A DNA stretch of 64,000 bases from an uncultured Alphaproteobacteria bacterium (lineage in GTDB: Bacteria > Pseudomonadota > Alphaproteobacteria > HIMB59 > GCA-002718135), in the NCBI GenBank assembly GCA_902618015.1, contig CACMYX010000001.1, positions 186,001 through 250,000 of the forward strand. The letters are read 5' to 3'. The notes beneath the pieces are model-generated. The model saw nothing but the letters and a program-made list of their open reading frames with translations. It ran no database searches and was not told the origin of the DNA. The position numbers and the translations under genes were made by a program. Of this stretch, positions 22,627 through 32,758 are shown in pieces; position 1 is the stretch's first letter; each line of letters begins with the position of its first letter.

Positions 22627-22665
22627 ATGAGTTAAATCGAAGATATTTTTAAAATTGTGGGTAAA

Positions 22666-24621
22666 TTACATAAATGAGTAGGGATCGACATCAATAATTA
22701 ACTTTACAGAAGAAGGTAATTTGGTCTTTTCGACAATTTTTTTTGTGAATTTATTCAGATTTTTTCTACTATTGCTCTTCAATAATATTCTGTATCGATA
22801 TTGTCCTCTAAGCAAAAAAATTGGAGCTTCAACTGGACCTAGAATTTTAATATTTTCACTATTTTGATCTTGTTGAGCCAGTCTTGAAGCTTGTTTAAGA
22901 ACTAAAGCTTTTGTATGACTTGAAAGAATTATTGAAGTCATAAAACCAAAAGGAGGAATATTAAAATTCTTTCTCTCTTCTAAAGCCCTTTCAATAAAAG
23001 CTTCTCTTTCTCGAAGTTGAATCGACTTAATTATTTCTTGATCTGGGAAATATGTTTGAAGAAAAACTTTACCAATTTTTTTTCCTCTACCAGCTCTTCC
23101 TCCAACTTGCTGAAGTAGGTTAAAAGTTTTTTCTATAGCTCTAGGATCACCACCAAATAAACCTGCGTCCGCATCAACTATTCCTACTAATGACAAATTT
23201 GGAAAATCATATCCTTTTGCCATAATTTGTGTAGCTACAATTATATCTATATCTTTGTTGTTTATATCAGTAATAAATTTTTTAATTTTGTTTGGTGTGT
23301 TGACGTTGTCGCTAGACATTATGGAAATATTTTTCCCAGGAAAGAATTCTTTAAGTTCCTCTGCAACTCTCTCAACTCCAGGACCAACAAATTTTATACT
23401 ATCTTTTTCATTACATTGAGGACAATCTAAATTTAATTTTTTTATAGTTCCACATTGATGGCATAAGAAAACTTTTTTGTGTTGGTGCATAACCATCCAT
23501 GATGAACATTGATCACATTCATATCTGAATCCACAACTGTTACATAAGGTTAATGGAGAATATCCTCTACGATTTAAAAAAATAAGAGTTTGTTCCTTAT
23601 TTTCTAAGCACTGAGAAATAGAATCTATAATTGATTGTGATATCCATTTATCTTTATCAAGTTTATTTTTATTTAAATCAATTATAGAAATTTCAGGTAA
23701 TGGAGTTCCAGAAAATTGTTTTGATAAATAGACTTGATCATATTTTTTAATTTTAACATTATTTATTGTTTCTAAAGACGGCGTTGCTGAAGCTAATAAT
23801 ATAAAATTTTTTTCAATTTTAGCTCTTACAACTGCAAGATCTCTTGCTTGGTAACGTATATTGTCCTCTTGTTTATAACTAGAATCATGTTCTTCATCGA
23901 CAACAATTAATCCTAAGTTTGTAAAAGGAAGAAACAAACTTGATCGAGCGCCAATAACTATCACTGGATCTCCAGCAAAACATTTATGCCAAATTTTTTG
24001 CCTATTTTTTTTTGTAATTTTAGAATGCCACAAACACACTTCCATTCCAAAACGCTTCTTTACTCTTGTCTCTAATTGCGGTGTTAGGCTAATTTCTGGA
24101 ACCATTATTAATATTTGTTTTTTTTCTTTTAAAAATTTATCTATTATTTCAAAATATACTTCAGTTTTACCAGAGCCTGTTACACCTTCTAATAAAACAG
24201 GTTTTTTTGATTTATTAAATGATTGGGTAATTTCTTTGAATGAATTTGCTTGCTCTTCACTCAAGGTCACTAAAGAAGGTTCGGTGTTATTGAAACTATC
24301 TAATTTTTCTTTATCAAATTCAACTATATCATTGTTAATAAGGAATAATTTTAAAACTGCTCCTAGTGGAGCTAAAGTATAACTTGCGATCCAATTTATA
24401 AAATCGATTGAAGAATTCTGAAGGATAAGATCATTACAAATTTTTGTAACCTCTTTAATTTCGTATCCAGGATTTTTAACATTCCTCTTCCAAATAATAC
24501 CAGCTTCTATTTTTTTTCCAAATGGAACTATGACTACTTGACCAATTTCAAGTTGCTCATTTGTAGAAGAATAAGTGAAAACTTTGTCGAAAGGTCTTGT
24601 TACTACTACATCGTACAACAT
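22666..24621 (-). CDS. priA: Primosomal protein N' (replication restart helicase PriA)
   Basis: A 3'-5' DNA helicase that reloads the replisome at stalled forks. The 651-aa protein has an N-terminal 3'-binding domain (LYDVVVTRPFDKVFTYS), Walker A GVTGSGKTEVYFE near residue 145, DEEH box IVVDEEHDSSYKQED near 237, and a Cys-rich zinc-binding insert with four CxxC pairs between about 355 and 410 (CNSCGFRYECDQC, CHQCGTIKKLNLDCPQC). Helicase motifs V-VI (QQVGGRAGRG) follow. The ATG at 24621 was preferred over an in-frame start at 24681, which would add 20 unconserved residues and extend into the fsa promoter region. Confidence 0.95.
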   Translation of the reverse strand: MLYDVVVTRPFDKVFTYSSTNEQLEIGQVVIVPFGKKIEAGIIWKRNVKNPGYEIKEVTKICNDLILQNSSIDFINWIASYTLAPLGAVLKLFLINNDIVEFDKEKLDSFNNTEPSLVTLSEEQANSFKEITQSFNKSKKPVLLEGVTGSGKTEVYFEIIDKFLKEKKQILIMVPEISLTPQLETRVKKRFGMEVCLWHSKITKKNRQKIWHKCFAGDPVIVIGARSSLFLPFTNLGLIVVDEEHDSSYKQEDNIRYQARDLAVVRAKIEKNFILLASATPSLETINNVKIKKYDQVYLSKQFSGTPLPEISIIDLNKNKLDKDKWISQSIIDSISQCLENKEQTLIFLNRRGYSPLTLCNSCGFRYECDQCSSWMVMHQHKKVFLCHQCGTIKKLNLDCPQCNEKDSIKFVGPGVERVAEELKEFFPGKNISIMSSDNVNTPNKIKKFITDINNKDIDIIVATQIMAKGYDFPNLSLVGIVDADAGLFGGDPRAIEKTFNLLQQVGGRAGRGKKIGKVFLQTYFPDQEIIKSIQLREREAFIERALEERKNFNIPPFGFMTSIILSSHTKALVLKQASRLAQQDQNSENIKILGPVEAPIFLLRGQYRYRILLKSNSRKNLNKFTKKIVEKTKLPSSVKLIIDVDPYSFM

Positions 24622-24661
24622 TATATTTATGTATTTTTTATATGTTAACTTTCTAAATAAC

Positions 24662-24678
24662 TTGTATATGGTATACAA
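24662..24678. promoter_or_regulatory. Perfect palindrome upstream of the transaldolase gene
   Basis: TTGTATA-TGG-TATACAA is a perfect 7-bp inverted repeat with a 3-base centre, ending 6 bases before the ATG at 24685. Its arms resemble operators of GntR-family repressors (TTGTATAC half sites). It could also fold as a small hairpin over the ribosome-binding site. Confidence 0.45.
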
Positions 24679-24684
24679 CAAACA

Positions 24685-25344
24685 ATGAAATTTTTTATAG
24701 ACACTGCCGATATACCTCAGATTGAAGAGTTAATGCCTAGTGGATTAATAGACGGTGTTACGACAAACCCATCTCTAATTGCAAAAAGTGGTAAAGATAT
24801 GGGAGAAACAATTAGAACAATTTGTTCCATAGTATCTGGTCCAGTAAGTGCAGAAGTGACGGCAACTGAATATGACAAAATGCTTGAAGAAGGTGAGTAC
24901 TTAGCATCATTAGCTAATAATGTTGCTGTAAAAGTTCCTCTCACACCTGCTGGTCTTCAAACTTGTAAAGCTCTTAGAGAAAAAGATATCATGGTAAATG
25001 TAACATTATGTTTTAGTGCTGCTCAAGCATTACTAGCCGCTAAGGTTGGGGCAACATTTATTTCTCCTTTTGTGGGAAGACTCGATGATATTGGTGAAAA
25101 AGGTATGGATCTAATTTCAGATATAGTAATAATGTATGAAAATTATGGATTTGATACTGAAGTGTTAGTTGCTTCGGTAAGAAATACTCAACATCTTATT
25201 GATGCAGCTGTAATTGGTGCACATGTTTCGACCCTACCACCTAAGGTTATTCATGAATTATATAAACACCCTCTCACAGATAAAGGACTTAAAGCATTTC
25301 TCGATGATTGGGCAAAAACAGGACAACAAATTTTGCCAAAATAA
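24685..25344 (+). CDS. Transaldolase / fructose-6-phosphate aldolase family protein
   Basis: A small class I aldolase of 219 aa. It matches the short transaldolase (TalC/Fsa) group: [16 protein letters not shown] at the N-terminus, [14 protein letters not shown] near 25-38 and the Schiff-base lysine in [12 protein letters not shown] (about K83). [12 protein letters not shown] and [12 protein letters not shown] follow. Members act as either transaldolases in the pentose phosphate pathway or fructose-6-phosphate aldolases, and sequence reading alone does not decide. Position beside priA and DUF484 is usual in Alphaproteobacteria. Confidence 0.92.
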   Translation: MKFFIDTADIPQIEELMPSGLIDGVTTNPSLIAKSGKDMGETIRTICSIVSGPVSAEVTATEYDKMLEEGEYLASLANNVAVKVPLTPAGLQTCKALREKDIMVNVTLCFSAAQALLAAKVGATFISPFVGRLDDIGEKGMDLISDIVIMYENYGFDTEVLVASVRNTQHLIDAAVIGAHVSTLPPKVIHELYKHPLTDKGLKAFLDDWAKTGQQILPK

Positions 25345-25349
25345 TCATC

Positions 25350-26012
25350 ATGGCAAATGACGATGAAATTAGAGAAAAAGAAATAATAAATTTTTTAAAA
25401 AAAAATAAAAATTTTTTTATTAAAAATTCAGAATTAGTTAATGAACTAAATTTTCCAACCGTAGATAATAGTTCAGATAAGGTTGTTGATTTAGAAGCCT
25501 ATAGATATAAAAAAATATCTCAACAAAATATAGATCTACAAAATCAAATGACAAAAGTACTACTTGCAGGTAAAAGTCATTTAAACGCACAAAAAAGAAT
25601 TCTTAAATCTACAATTAGAATTTTAAATATAAAAAATTTACCAAAATTAATAAGTATAATTAAAAATGATCTTAAAACAATTTTAGGTTGTGATGAAATG
25701 AATTGTTTTATTACAAATGAAAATATTAGAGTAGAAAACTTATCACAACTGGATATTAAAATTGCAAATAGTTATTTTAAAAATAAAATGGTTACAAATT
25801 TAAATCAAAATCCTAAAGGTTTACTTTTATTCTTTCCTAATAAATCAGCTATAATAAAATCGTATATTTTATTAAAAGTTAAAATGCGTGAGGATAGTAT
25901 TATCTTGGCTATGGGATCAAAAGATAAAAATAAATTTACAGTTGATATGCAAACTGATCTTGTTGAGTACTTAATTAAAATTATAGAAGTAAATTTGTTA
26001 AGTATCAAATGA
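25350..26012 (+). CDS. DUF484 family protein
   Basis: A 220-aa protein of the DUF484 family, which has a GAF-like domain of unknown role. The start MANDDEIREKEIINFLKKN leads into the typical FFIKNSELVNELNFP segment, VVDLEAYRYKKI and a coiled region, then a GAF-like C-terminal half. The ATG at 25350 follows the aldolase stop by 5 bases; an earlier in-frame codon at 25308 would overlap the aldolase gene. In many Alphaproteobacteria xerC follows DUF484; here a DUF1737 gene follows and no xerC is seen. Confidence 0.8.
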   Translation: MANDDEIREKEIINFLKKNKNFFIKNSELVNELNFPTVDNSSDKVVDLEAYRYKKISQQNIDLQNQMTKVLLAGKSHLNAQKRILKSTIRILNIKNLPKLISIIKNDLKTILGCDEMNCFITNENIRVENLSQLDIKIANSYFKNKMVTNLNQNPKGLLLFFPNKSAIIKSYILLKVKMREDSIILAMGSKDKNKFTVDMQTDLVEYLIKIIEVNLLSIK

Positions 26013-26024
26013 AAAGGAGGTAAA

Positions 26025-26228
26025 ATGAAAGGTTATAGATTTATCACAGATGATGACACTGTTGATTTTTGTCAAAGAGTAACAGAAGCGCTCTCTAACG
26101 GATGGAAATTACATGGAGAGCCAAAAATGACATTTGATCATAAAAGAAAAGTTATGAGGTGTGGTCAAGCTGTTGTTAAACAGTCATCTAAAAAATATAA
26201 AAAAAGTATAGATTTAGCAAAAATTTAA
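26025..26228 (+). CDS. DUF1737 domain protein
   Basis: A 67-aa protein matching the DUF1737 pattern: YRFITDDDTVDFCQRVTEAL, then GWKLHGEPKMTFD and CGQAVVK. Function is unknown. A near-perfect Shine-Dalgarno sequence, AAGGAGGT, lies 7 bases before the ATG, much stronger than most starts in this window, so high translation is likely. It converges on the downstream minus-strand hydrolase gene with no gap. Confidence 0.8.
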   Translation: MKGYRFITDDDTVDFCQRVTEALSNGWKLHGEPKMTFDHKRKVMRCGQAVVKQSSKKYKKSIDLAKI

Positions 26229-27191
26229 TTATTCAAAAATTTTACTTAAATAATCAATTATATAATTATTTTTATTTTCCCAATTTGCAAAGCAATTGTC
26301 TTCTTTAGGATAAACAGGAAAAGCGTGGGCAGTAGCTCCAAAATTAACTTTGCAATTAAAGTTTGTATAATTAATTATTTTTACTTCTTTTTTGTTAAAG
26401 AAAAAATTCAGAGTTTCACTATTTTCCCAAGGATCTTTATCGTGAATAAATATTAATGAATTTATTTCAGCTGGTTGGATAAAAAATTTATTTACATAAT
26501 ATTGATGATAAGCATCCCATGCTGGCCATGGATAATTTAATCTATCTGATATTCTACCTCTGCAAGCTGGATTTGTAGCTATTGTTCCTTTGATTTTCTC
26601 TGGGAATTGTCCTGCTAAAGCAATCGATGCCCAAGCTCCACATGAATGACCGGCTAAGATAATATTTTCAAATCCTTTTTTAATAAGCTCATCAATTTTA
26701 TTAGAAATTATTTTTTGCTTGTTAGTTTGTTTTAATTTATCATATATTTTCATTCCATCATAATCCACTAATTCTATAAAACCATTTAAGTTTCCTTCAT
26801 CAGCTAGTTTATGCACCCTATCCCACTGTGGCTCTATTAAACCTCTAACTCCATTGCATAAGCGATAAATATTAATAGTCATTTCACCAATTTTTTTATT
26901 GTGTAAATTACGAATATATTCAGGCACATTTGCTGCACCTTTATTACAATGATCTAATTTTGCTTCTCCTTTACTTCCATGACTATAGATGACAACAATT
27001 GATTTTTTATAATCATTAATTGTATTTTCATCATAGAGTTTAAAAGTATCATCGATGAATCCAGTAAATTTTGATAATTTTTTTAAATCTTTTTTAAGCT
27101 TTTTTTCAAATTTATTTTCTTTAGCAAATAAATGATTAGAAAATGAGATTATTAGAAATGTAAAAATAAGTTTGATTAACTTATTTGTCAC
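26229..27191 (-). CDS. Secreted alpha/beta-hydrolase, function unknown
   Basis: A 320-aa protein with a clear signal peptide (Lys-rich start, hydrophobic residues 8-20, cleavage near LFAKE). The body has the alpha/beta-hydrolase nucleophile elbow GHSCGAWAS near residue 182, preceded by IVVIYSHGSKGEAK near 46-59 and followed by IFIHDKDPWENS (likely acid region) and HAFPVY (candidate histidine). It resembles dienelactone-hydrolase or peptidase-like periplasmic hydrolases, but no substrate can be named. It follows lpd by zero bases, so it is probably the last gene of the TCA transcript. Confidence 0.7.
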   Translation of the reverse strand: MTNKLIKLIFTFLIISFSNHLFAKENKFEKKLKKDLKKLSKFTGFIDDTFKLYDENTINDYKKSIVVIYSHGSKGEAKLDHCNKGAANVPEYIRNLHNKKIGEMTINIYRLCNGVRGLIEPQWDRVHKLADEGNLNGFIELVDYDGMKIYDKLKQTNKQKIISNKIDELIKKGFENIILAGHSCGAWASIALAGQFPEKIKGTIATNPACRGRISDRLNYPWPAWDAYHQYYVNKFFIQPAEINSLIFIHDKDPWENSETLNFFFNKKEVKIINYTNFNCKVNFGATAHAFPVYPKEDNCFANWENKNNYIIDYLSKIFE

Positions 27192-28589
27192 TTAGATATG
27201 TATTGCTCTACCATCTACACTTAAAGCTGCTTCTTTTACTGCTTCACTTGTTGTAGGATGAGCATGACATACTCTAGCAATATCTTCTGCACTGCCACCA
27301 AATTCAATTGTTGTGACAATTTCTGCAATCAATTGTCCTGCATCATGACCAATTATATGAGCACCTAAGATTTCATCTGTTAGTTTATCAACTAATATTT
27401 TAACAAATCCCTCTGATGCAGAAGTGGTTAAAGCTCGACCATTTGCCATAAAAGGAAATTTTCCAACTTTGAAATCTTTATTTGCTTGCTTGAGTTGTTC
27501 TTCAGTTTTACCTACAGATGCAATTTCTGGATTGGTGTAAACAATTGCTGGTATAGCGTCATAGTTTATATGAGGTTTTTGACCATTTATAAATTCAACA
27601 CAAGCTACTCCTTCTTCTTCAGCTTTGTGTGCTAGCATTGGACCTGGTGCTACATCACCAATGGCATAGATTCCTTCTACAGAAGTTTTAAAGTTATCTT
27701 TAATTTCAATAGATTTTTTTTCGGTTAATTTAATTCCAATTTTTTCGAGACCCAGTCCCTCAGTGTTTGGTTTTCTTCCTACTGACATTAAAACTATTTC
27801 GTAGTTTTCTTTTATTTTCTTTTTATCTGATGTTTCCATTTCAACATCTACACCAGACTTGCTAGATTTTGCAGAACTCACCTTATGTGATAGTTTGAAT
27901 TCTAATCCTTGTTTAGTTAACATTTTCATAAACTCTTTTGCTATTTCACCATCCATAGTTGGAACAATTCTGTCCAGAGCTTCAACAACTGTTACTTTTG
28001 AACCTAATCTACTCCATACTGAACCCATCTCTAATCCAATGTATCCACCACCAATAACTAAGAGTGATTTTGGTATTTTAGATAGAGATAGAGCACCTGT
28101 TGAAGATACTATTTGTTTTTCATCGACAGGGATATTTGGTATCTCAATCGAAGATGATCCTGTTGCAATAATAAAATTTTTAGCGCTAGCAGTAATTTCA
28201 TTTTTTCCATTTGTAATAGAAATTGTATTTTTATCTACAAATGAAGCCATGCCAGGAATATGCGTGATTTTATTTTTCTTAAATAAAAAACCAATCCCTG
28301 TTGTAAGTTTTTTTACAATCTTAGTTTTGCGATCCATCAAAACATTTAAATCTAAATCTATCTTTGATGTTTTTATGCCATGCTCTGCAGCATGATTTGA
28401 AATTTCAACAAATTTTTCAGATGAATTTAATAATGCTTTAGAAGGTATGCATCCAATGTTCAAACAAGTTCCACCAAGTGATGGTTCTTTTTCTATACAA
28501 GCAACCTTCATTCCAAGTTGAGCTGCTCTGATTGCAGCTACATATCCACCAGGTCCCGCACCAATTACTATTAAATCAAAATCTTCCAT
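27192..28589 (-). CDS. lpd: Dihydrolipoyl dehydrogenase (E3)
   Basis: Reoxidises the lipoyl groups of 2-oxoacid dehydrogenase complexes, passing electrons to NAD via FAD. The 465-aa protein has the FAD motif GAGPGGYVAAI near residue 10, the redox-active disulphide GGTCLNIGCIPSKALL (C42/C47), the NAD motif GGGYIGLEMG near 180 and the C-terminal dimer segment HAHPTTSEAVKEA that supplies the active-site histidine. It sits one base after sucB and probably serves the 2-oxoglutarate dehydrogenase complex encoded just upstream. Confidence 0.97.
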   Translation of the reverse strand: MEDFDLIVIGAGPGGYVAAIRAAQLGMKVACIEKEPSLGGTCLNIGCIPSKALLNSSEKFVEISNHAAEHGIKTSKIDLDLNVLMDRKTKIVKKLTTGIGFLFKKNKITHIPGMASFVDKNTISITNGKNEITASAKNFIIATGSSSIEIPNIPVDEKQIVSSTGALSLSKIPKSLLVIGGGYIGLEMGSVWSRLGSKVTVVEALDRIVPTMDGEIAKEFMKMLTKQGLEFKLSHKVSSAKSSKSGVDVEMETSDKKKIKENYEIVLMSVGRKPNTEGLGLEKIGIKLTEKKSIEIKDNFKTSVEGIYAIGDVAPGPMLAHKAEEEGVACVEFINGQKPHINYDAIPAIVYTNPEIASVGKTEEQLKQANKDFKVGKFPFMANGRALTTSASEGFVKILVDKLTDEILGAHIIGHDAGQLIAEIVTTIEFGGSAEDIARVCHAHPTTSEAVKEAALSVDGRAIHI

Positions 28590-28590
28590 T

Positions 28591-29772
28591 TTATATTCCT
28601 AATACTAATTCGGATGGATCTTCTAGAAGTTCTTTCACTTTCACTAAAAATCCAACACTTTCTTTTCCATCGATAATTCTATGATCATAACTTAATGCAA
28701 CATACATCATTGGCCTAATTACTATTTCATCATTTACAACTACTGCTCTTTTTTGAATATTATGCATCCCTAAAATTCCAGATTGAGGTCTATTGATTAT
28801 TGGGGTGCTGAGCATTGATCCGTAAACGCCACCATTTGAAATTGTAAAAGTTCCACCAGTCAAATCGTCCATGGTCAGCGTTCCATCTTTGGCTTTTGTA
28901 CTAAGATCAATAATTTTAGTTTCTATTTCTCCAAAACTCAATTGATCGGCGTCTTTAAGTATTGGTACGACTAATCCTTTTTCAGTTCCAACAGCTATAC
29001 CTATATCAAAATGATTTTTATAAATTATATTTTCATCTTTAATTTCAGCATTCACAGCTGGATACTCTTGCAAACTTTTTACTACCGCTTTTACAAAAAA
29101 TGACATGAAACCTAATTTGACCTCATAGCGACTTTGAAATTCTTGGTTTTTTGATTTTCTAATTTCCATAACTTTGGACATGTCAATTTCATTGAAAGTC
29201 GTAAGTATGGCCGCTGTATTTTGAGCCTCCTTTAAACGTTTAGATATTGTCTGTCTGATTTTAGACATTTTAACGACTTCTTCTCTTTCACCTTTGTTAG
29301 TGGTTGTTTTATTTGAAGAAGAAAGATGAGAAACTACATCTTCTTTATTAATTCTTCCATCAGAACGGGATGAGGTGACATCTTCAAGTTTAATATTATT
29401 TTCTTCAGCAATTTTTCTTGCAGATGGTGAAGATTTGGCAGGCGAAGATTTTGTTTCAACCTTAACTGCTTTTACTTCTTCTTTTATTTTTTCTTCTTTA
29501 TTTTCAGTTTTTTTAGGAGTTGGTTTTTTACCTTTTGATTCATCTAAGATTCCTAAAATACCACCAATTTCAACATCAGTGCCTTCAGAAACTTTTATTT
29601 CTTTTAGAGAGCCTGCATGAGGTGCTGGTACTTCAACTGTAATTTTGTCTGTCTCAATTTCAACTAAAGGTTCATCTGCTTCAAAATTATCGCCTATATT
29701 CTTAAGCCATTTTGAAACAGTTGCTTCCGTAATTGACTCTCCAAGTGTTGGAACTATTAATTCAGTGCTCAT
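28591..29772 (-). CDS. sucB: 2-oxoglutarate dehydrogenase E2 (dihydrolipoyl succinyltransferase)
   Basis: E2 core of the 2-oxoglutarate dehydrogenase complex. Domains in order: one lipoyl domain with the modified lysine in [11 protein letters not shown] (K43), a Lys/Glu-rich linker, a peripheral-subunit-binding domain ([18 protein letters not shown] near 114-131) and the acyltransferase catalytic domain ending in the active-site histidine motif [16 protein letters not shown] near 360. A single lipoyl domain and 393 aa are normal for the succinyl type. It lies 31 bases after sucA. Confidence 0.96.
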   Translation of the reverse strand: MSTELIVPTLGESITEATVSKWLKNIGDNFEADEPLVEIETDKITVEVPAPHAGSLKEIKVSEGTDVEIGGILGILDESKGKKPTPKKTENKEEKIKEEVKAVKVETKSSPAKSSPSARKIAEENNIKLEDVTSSRSDGRINKEDVVSHLSSSNKTTTNKGEREEVVKMSKIRQTISKRLKEAQNTAAILTTFNEIDMSKVMEIRKSKNQEFQSRYEVKLGFMSFFVKAVVKSLQEYPAVNAEIKDENIIYKNHFDIGIAVGTEKGLVVPILKDADQLSFGEIETKIIDLSTKAKDGTLTMDDLTGGTFTISNGGVYGSMLSTPIINRPQSGILGMHNIQKRAVVVNDEIVIRPMMYVALSYDHRIIDGKESVGFLVKVKELLEDPSELVLGI

Positions 29773-29803
29773 TAATTAAATGCTTAATAACATTTACGTC
29801 AAT

Positions 29804-32707
29804 TTATTCAATTGGCAGATTAGTCTTTAATTTTGTTGAAATACCTGCCCAAGATTTGATAATTTTGCTAATCGAATCTTCAGTTGCCATTTTTATAATA
29901 GTTTCTTGGTTACTTAAGTGTCTTTCTAAAGAACCAGCGGCAGGAGAAGCAGCTGGACTTCTACCAACATAGAATATTTTTTCTTGTTTAACTTTGGCTT
30001 CCTGCATAACACTTTCCAATCTACCTTTCACAAAACCCCAGGCACCCATATTTTTTGGCTCTTCTTGTGCCCAGATAATTTCAGCATCAGTATAATGTTT
30101 TAATTCATCTCTAAAGTTTTCATAAGGAAATGGATAAATCTGCTCCAATCTTATTATGGAGAGATTTTTAATTTTATTTTTTGCTATGTGATCTGCAAGT
30201 TCAAAATATATTTTACCAGAGCAAATGATTAATCTTTTATTTTTCCTTTTTTCTTTAACAGATAATTTATCAGTAAGAATTCTATGGAAAGTTGATCCAT
30301 TAATATAATCCTCAATATTAGAAACATTAGACTTATGTCTAAGTGTAGATTTTGGCGTAAATATAATTAGAGGTTTCCTAAAGTTTCTATGTAGTTGCCT
30401 TCTTAAAACATGAAAATAATTAGCAGGACTTGTGCAATTTACAATTTGCATATTATCTTCCGCACACATCTGTAAAAATCTTTCTAATCTTCCACTGGTA
30501 TGCTCAGGACCTTGGCCCTCATGTCCGTGGGGAAGAAGCATCGTTAAACCAGACATTCTCAACCATTTTCTTTCTCCAGAACTAATAAATTGATCAATCA
30601 TAATTTGTGCGCCATTTGCAAAATCACCAAACTGCGCTTCCCATATAACAAGTGTCTTAGGATCAACTTGTGAATATCCATATTCAAAACCAAGAACACC
30701 AAACTCAGATAAAAAACTATCTATAATTTCAAAGTAACCTTGCTTGTTTTGAAAGTGTCTTAATGGAACAAAACGATTTTCGTTTTCTTGATCGTATAGA
30801 ACACCATGTCTATGACTAAATGTTCCTCTTCCAACATCTTGTCCAGATATTCGAACGCCATATCCCTCATCAAGAAGTGTTGCTAAAGCTAAACTTTCAG
30901 AGGTTGCCCAATCAATACCTTTTCCATTGATGACACTTGTTAATCGATCCCCATAAATTTTTTTTATTCTTCTATGAGCATTAAAATCTGCAGGTATTTC
31001 ATGAATTTTTTTAGCAACGTTAATTAATGTTTTTTCTTTTACAGATGTTTTTCCTCTTCTTGCATCAAATGTTGCAGTAGATAAACCTGTCCAAGTTCCC
31101 TCTAACCAATCTACTTTATTTGGTTTATAATTTTTAGTTGATTCAAATTCTTTATCTAAAAAATTTTTAAAAGAATCTACAATGTCTCTAGATTCTTCTT
31201 CTGAAAGAGTATTATTCTCAATTAATTTTTTTTCATATTTTTTTCTTGTAGTAATTTGTTTTTTGATAGCCTTATACATTAGTGGTTGAGTAAAAGAAGG
31301 TTCATCAGCTTCGTTATGTCCTGATCTTCTGTAGCAAAACATATCTACAACAACATCGACTTTAAATTTATTTCTAAATTCCGTTGCAAGTCTACAAACA
31401 TGAACTACTGCTTCTGGGTCATCGCCATTAACATGAAATATTGGTGCCTGAACCATTTTTGCAATTTCAGTACAATAAGGTGCTGACCGTCCATATTGTG
31501 GCATAGTTGTAAAACCTATCTGATTGTTAATTACAAAGTGAATGGTACCACCTGTTTTAAACCCTCTTAATTGTGACATAGCAAATGTTTCGGCCACAAC
31601 TCCTTGTCCAGCTATTGCTGCATCTCCATGAATTAATAAACCAATAACTTTATCTGTTGTTTTATCTTTAGCTAAAGTTTGTTTAGCTCTTACTTTTCCT
31701 GCCACAACTGGGTTAACTGCTTCTAAATGTGATGGGTTAGAAGTGAGCGATAAATGAATTTTCTTTTTTTCAAATTCACGATCAGCAGAAACTCCTAAAT
31801 GATATTTTACATCACCCGAACCTAGTACCTCATTTGGATCATTTAAAGATCCTTGGAATTTTGATAATATTTTTTTGTAAGGCATTTCCAAAACACTTGA
31901 TAGAAGTGTTAGTCTACCTCGATGAGCTGTTCCAATAATAATATCTTCAATTCCAGACAAACATGCCTGTTTAACAATTTGCTCTATACCAGGTATCATC
32001 GCTTCACCACCTTCGATACCGTATCTCTTTGTACCTAAAAACTTTTTATCTAAAAACTGCTCAAATAGTTCTGATTCAACTAATCTTTTATAGATTGCTT
32101 TTTTTCCTTCATTTGTAAAATTTGTTTTATTTCTTACTTCTTCAATTCTTTCTTGTACCCATTGTTTTTGATCAGCTTGTTGTATGTGTAAAAATTCAAC
32201 ACCAATTGAAGCAGAATAAGTTTCTTTTAATATTTTAATAATATTTTTTAATTTACCTTTTTCTAAACCCAAACTTCCATCAATGAATATTTCTTTGTCT
32301 AAATCTGATTCAATGAAACCATAGCTTTTATAATCTAATTCTTGAGGATACTCTCTTTCAGATATTCCTAAAGGATCAAGATCTGCAATTAAATGTCCAT
32401 TAATTCTAAAAGCTCTAATTAACCTTAATGCTCTAATTGAATCTAAAGTTGAAACTCTAAATTCTTCAGAATTGTAATTCGCATTTGATTTTATAACCTT
32501 AGTTATGTAATTTTTATCTATTATACTTGATGGACGTTCTTTCCATTCTGGTCCTCCAAAATCTTTAAGAACAGAATAGTCATCTTCATTTAAGTTATTA
32601 AAAAAATCTTTCCAAGTTGTGTCCACACTTTCAGGGTCATTTCTAAATTTAGAATACAGTTCAGCCACATATGGCGCATTAGCACTATTTAAGAAAGTAT
32701 CATTCAT
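29804..32707 (-). CDS. sucA: 2-oxoglutarate dehydrogenase E1
   Basis: Thiamine diphosphate-dependent decarboxylase that starts the oxoglutarate dehydrogenase reaction. The 967-aa protein has the family start NSANAPYVAELYSKFRNDP, the active-site segment IIGTAHRGRLTLLSSV, the ThDP motif region HGDAAIAGQGVVAETF to NNQIGFTT, and the transketolase-like pyrimidine domain (SGQDVGRGTFSHRHGVLYD, PHGHEGQGPEHTSGRLERFL). Length is as expected for a complete E1. It is followed by sucB and preceded by sucD with a 51-base gap. Confidence 0.97.
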   Translation of the reverse strand: MNDTFLNSANAPYVAELYSKFRNDPESVDTTWKDFFNNLNEDDYSVLKDFGGPEWKERPSSIIDKNYITKVIKSNANYNSEEFRVSTLDSIRALRLIRAFRINGHLIADLDPLGISEREYPQELDYKSYGFIESDLDKEIFIDGSLGLEKGKLKNIIKILKETYSASIGVEFLHIQQADQKQWVQERIEEVRNKTNFTNEGKKAIYKRLVESELFEQFLDKKFLGTKRYGIEGGEAMIPGIEQIVKQACLSGIEDIIIGTAHRGRLTLLSSVLEMPYKKILSKFQGSLNDPNEVLGSGDVKYHLGVSADREFEKKKIHLSLTSNPSHLEAVNPVVAGKVRAKQTLAKDKTTDKVIGLLIHGDAAIAGQGVVAETFAMSQLRGFKTGGTIHFVINNQIGFTTMPQYGRSAPYCTEIAKMVQAPIFHVNGDDPEAVVHVCRLATEFRNKFKVDVVVDMFCYRRSGHNEADEPSFTQPLMYKAIKKQITTRKKYEKKLIENNTLSEEESRDIVDSFKNFLDKEFESTKNYKPNKVDWLEGTWTGLSTATFDARRGKTSVKEKTLINVAKKIHEIPADFNAHRRIKKIYGDRLTSVINGKGIDWATSESLALATLLDEGYGVRISGQDVGRGTFSHRHGVLYDQENENRFVPLRHFQNKQGYFEIIDSFLSEFGVLGFEYGYSQVDPKTLVIWEAQFGDFANGAQIMIDQFISSGERKWLRMSGLTMLLPHGHEGQGPEHTSGRLERFLQMCAEDNMQIVNCTSPANYFHVLRRQLHRNFRKPLIIFTPKSTLRHKSNVSNIEDYINGSTFHRILTDKLSVKEKRKNKRLIICSGKIYFELADHIAKNKIKNLSIIRLEQIYPFPYENFRDELKHYTDAEIIWAQEEPKNMGAWGFVKGRLESVMQEAKVKQEKIFYVGRSPAASPAAGSLERHLSNQETIIKMATEDSISKIIKSWAGISTKLKTNLPIE

Positions 32708-32758
32708 AAATTTCTATTAAACTAAAACCATTTCGCATAACAATCATACTAATGGAAA

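Noticed and set aside
27859..28395. 178-codon plus-strand frame opposite lpd
   Set aside because: Its product has no recognisable domain and it lies entirely antisense to the well-conserved lpd sequence.
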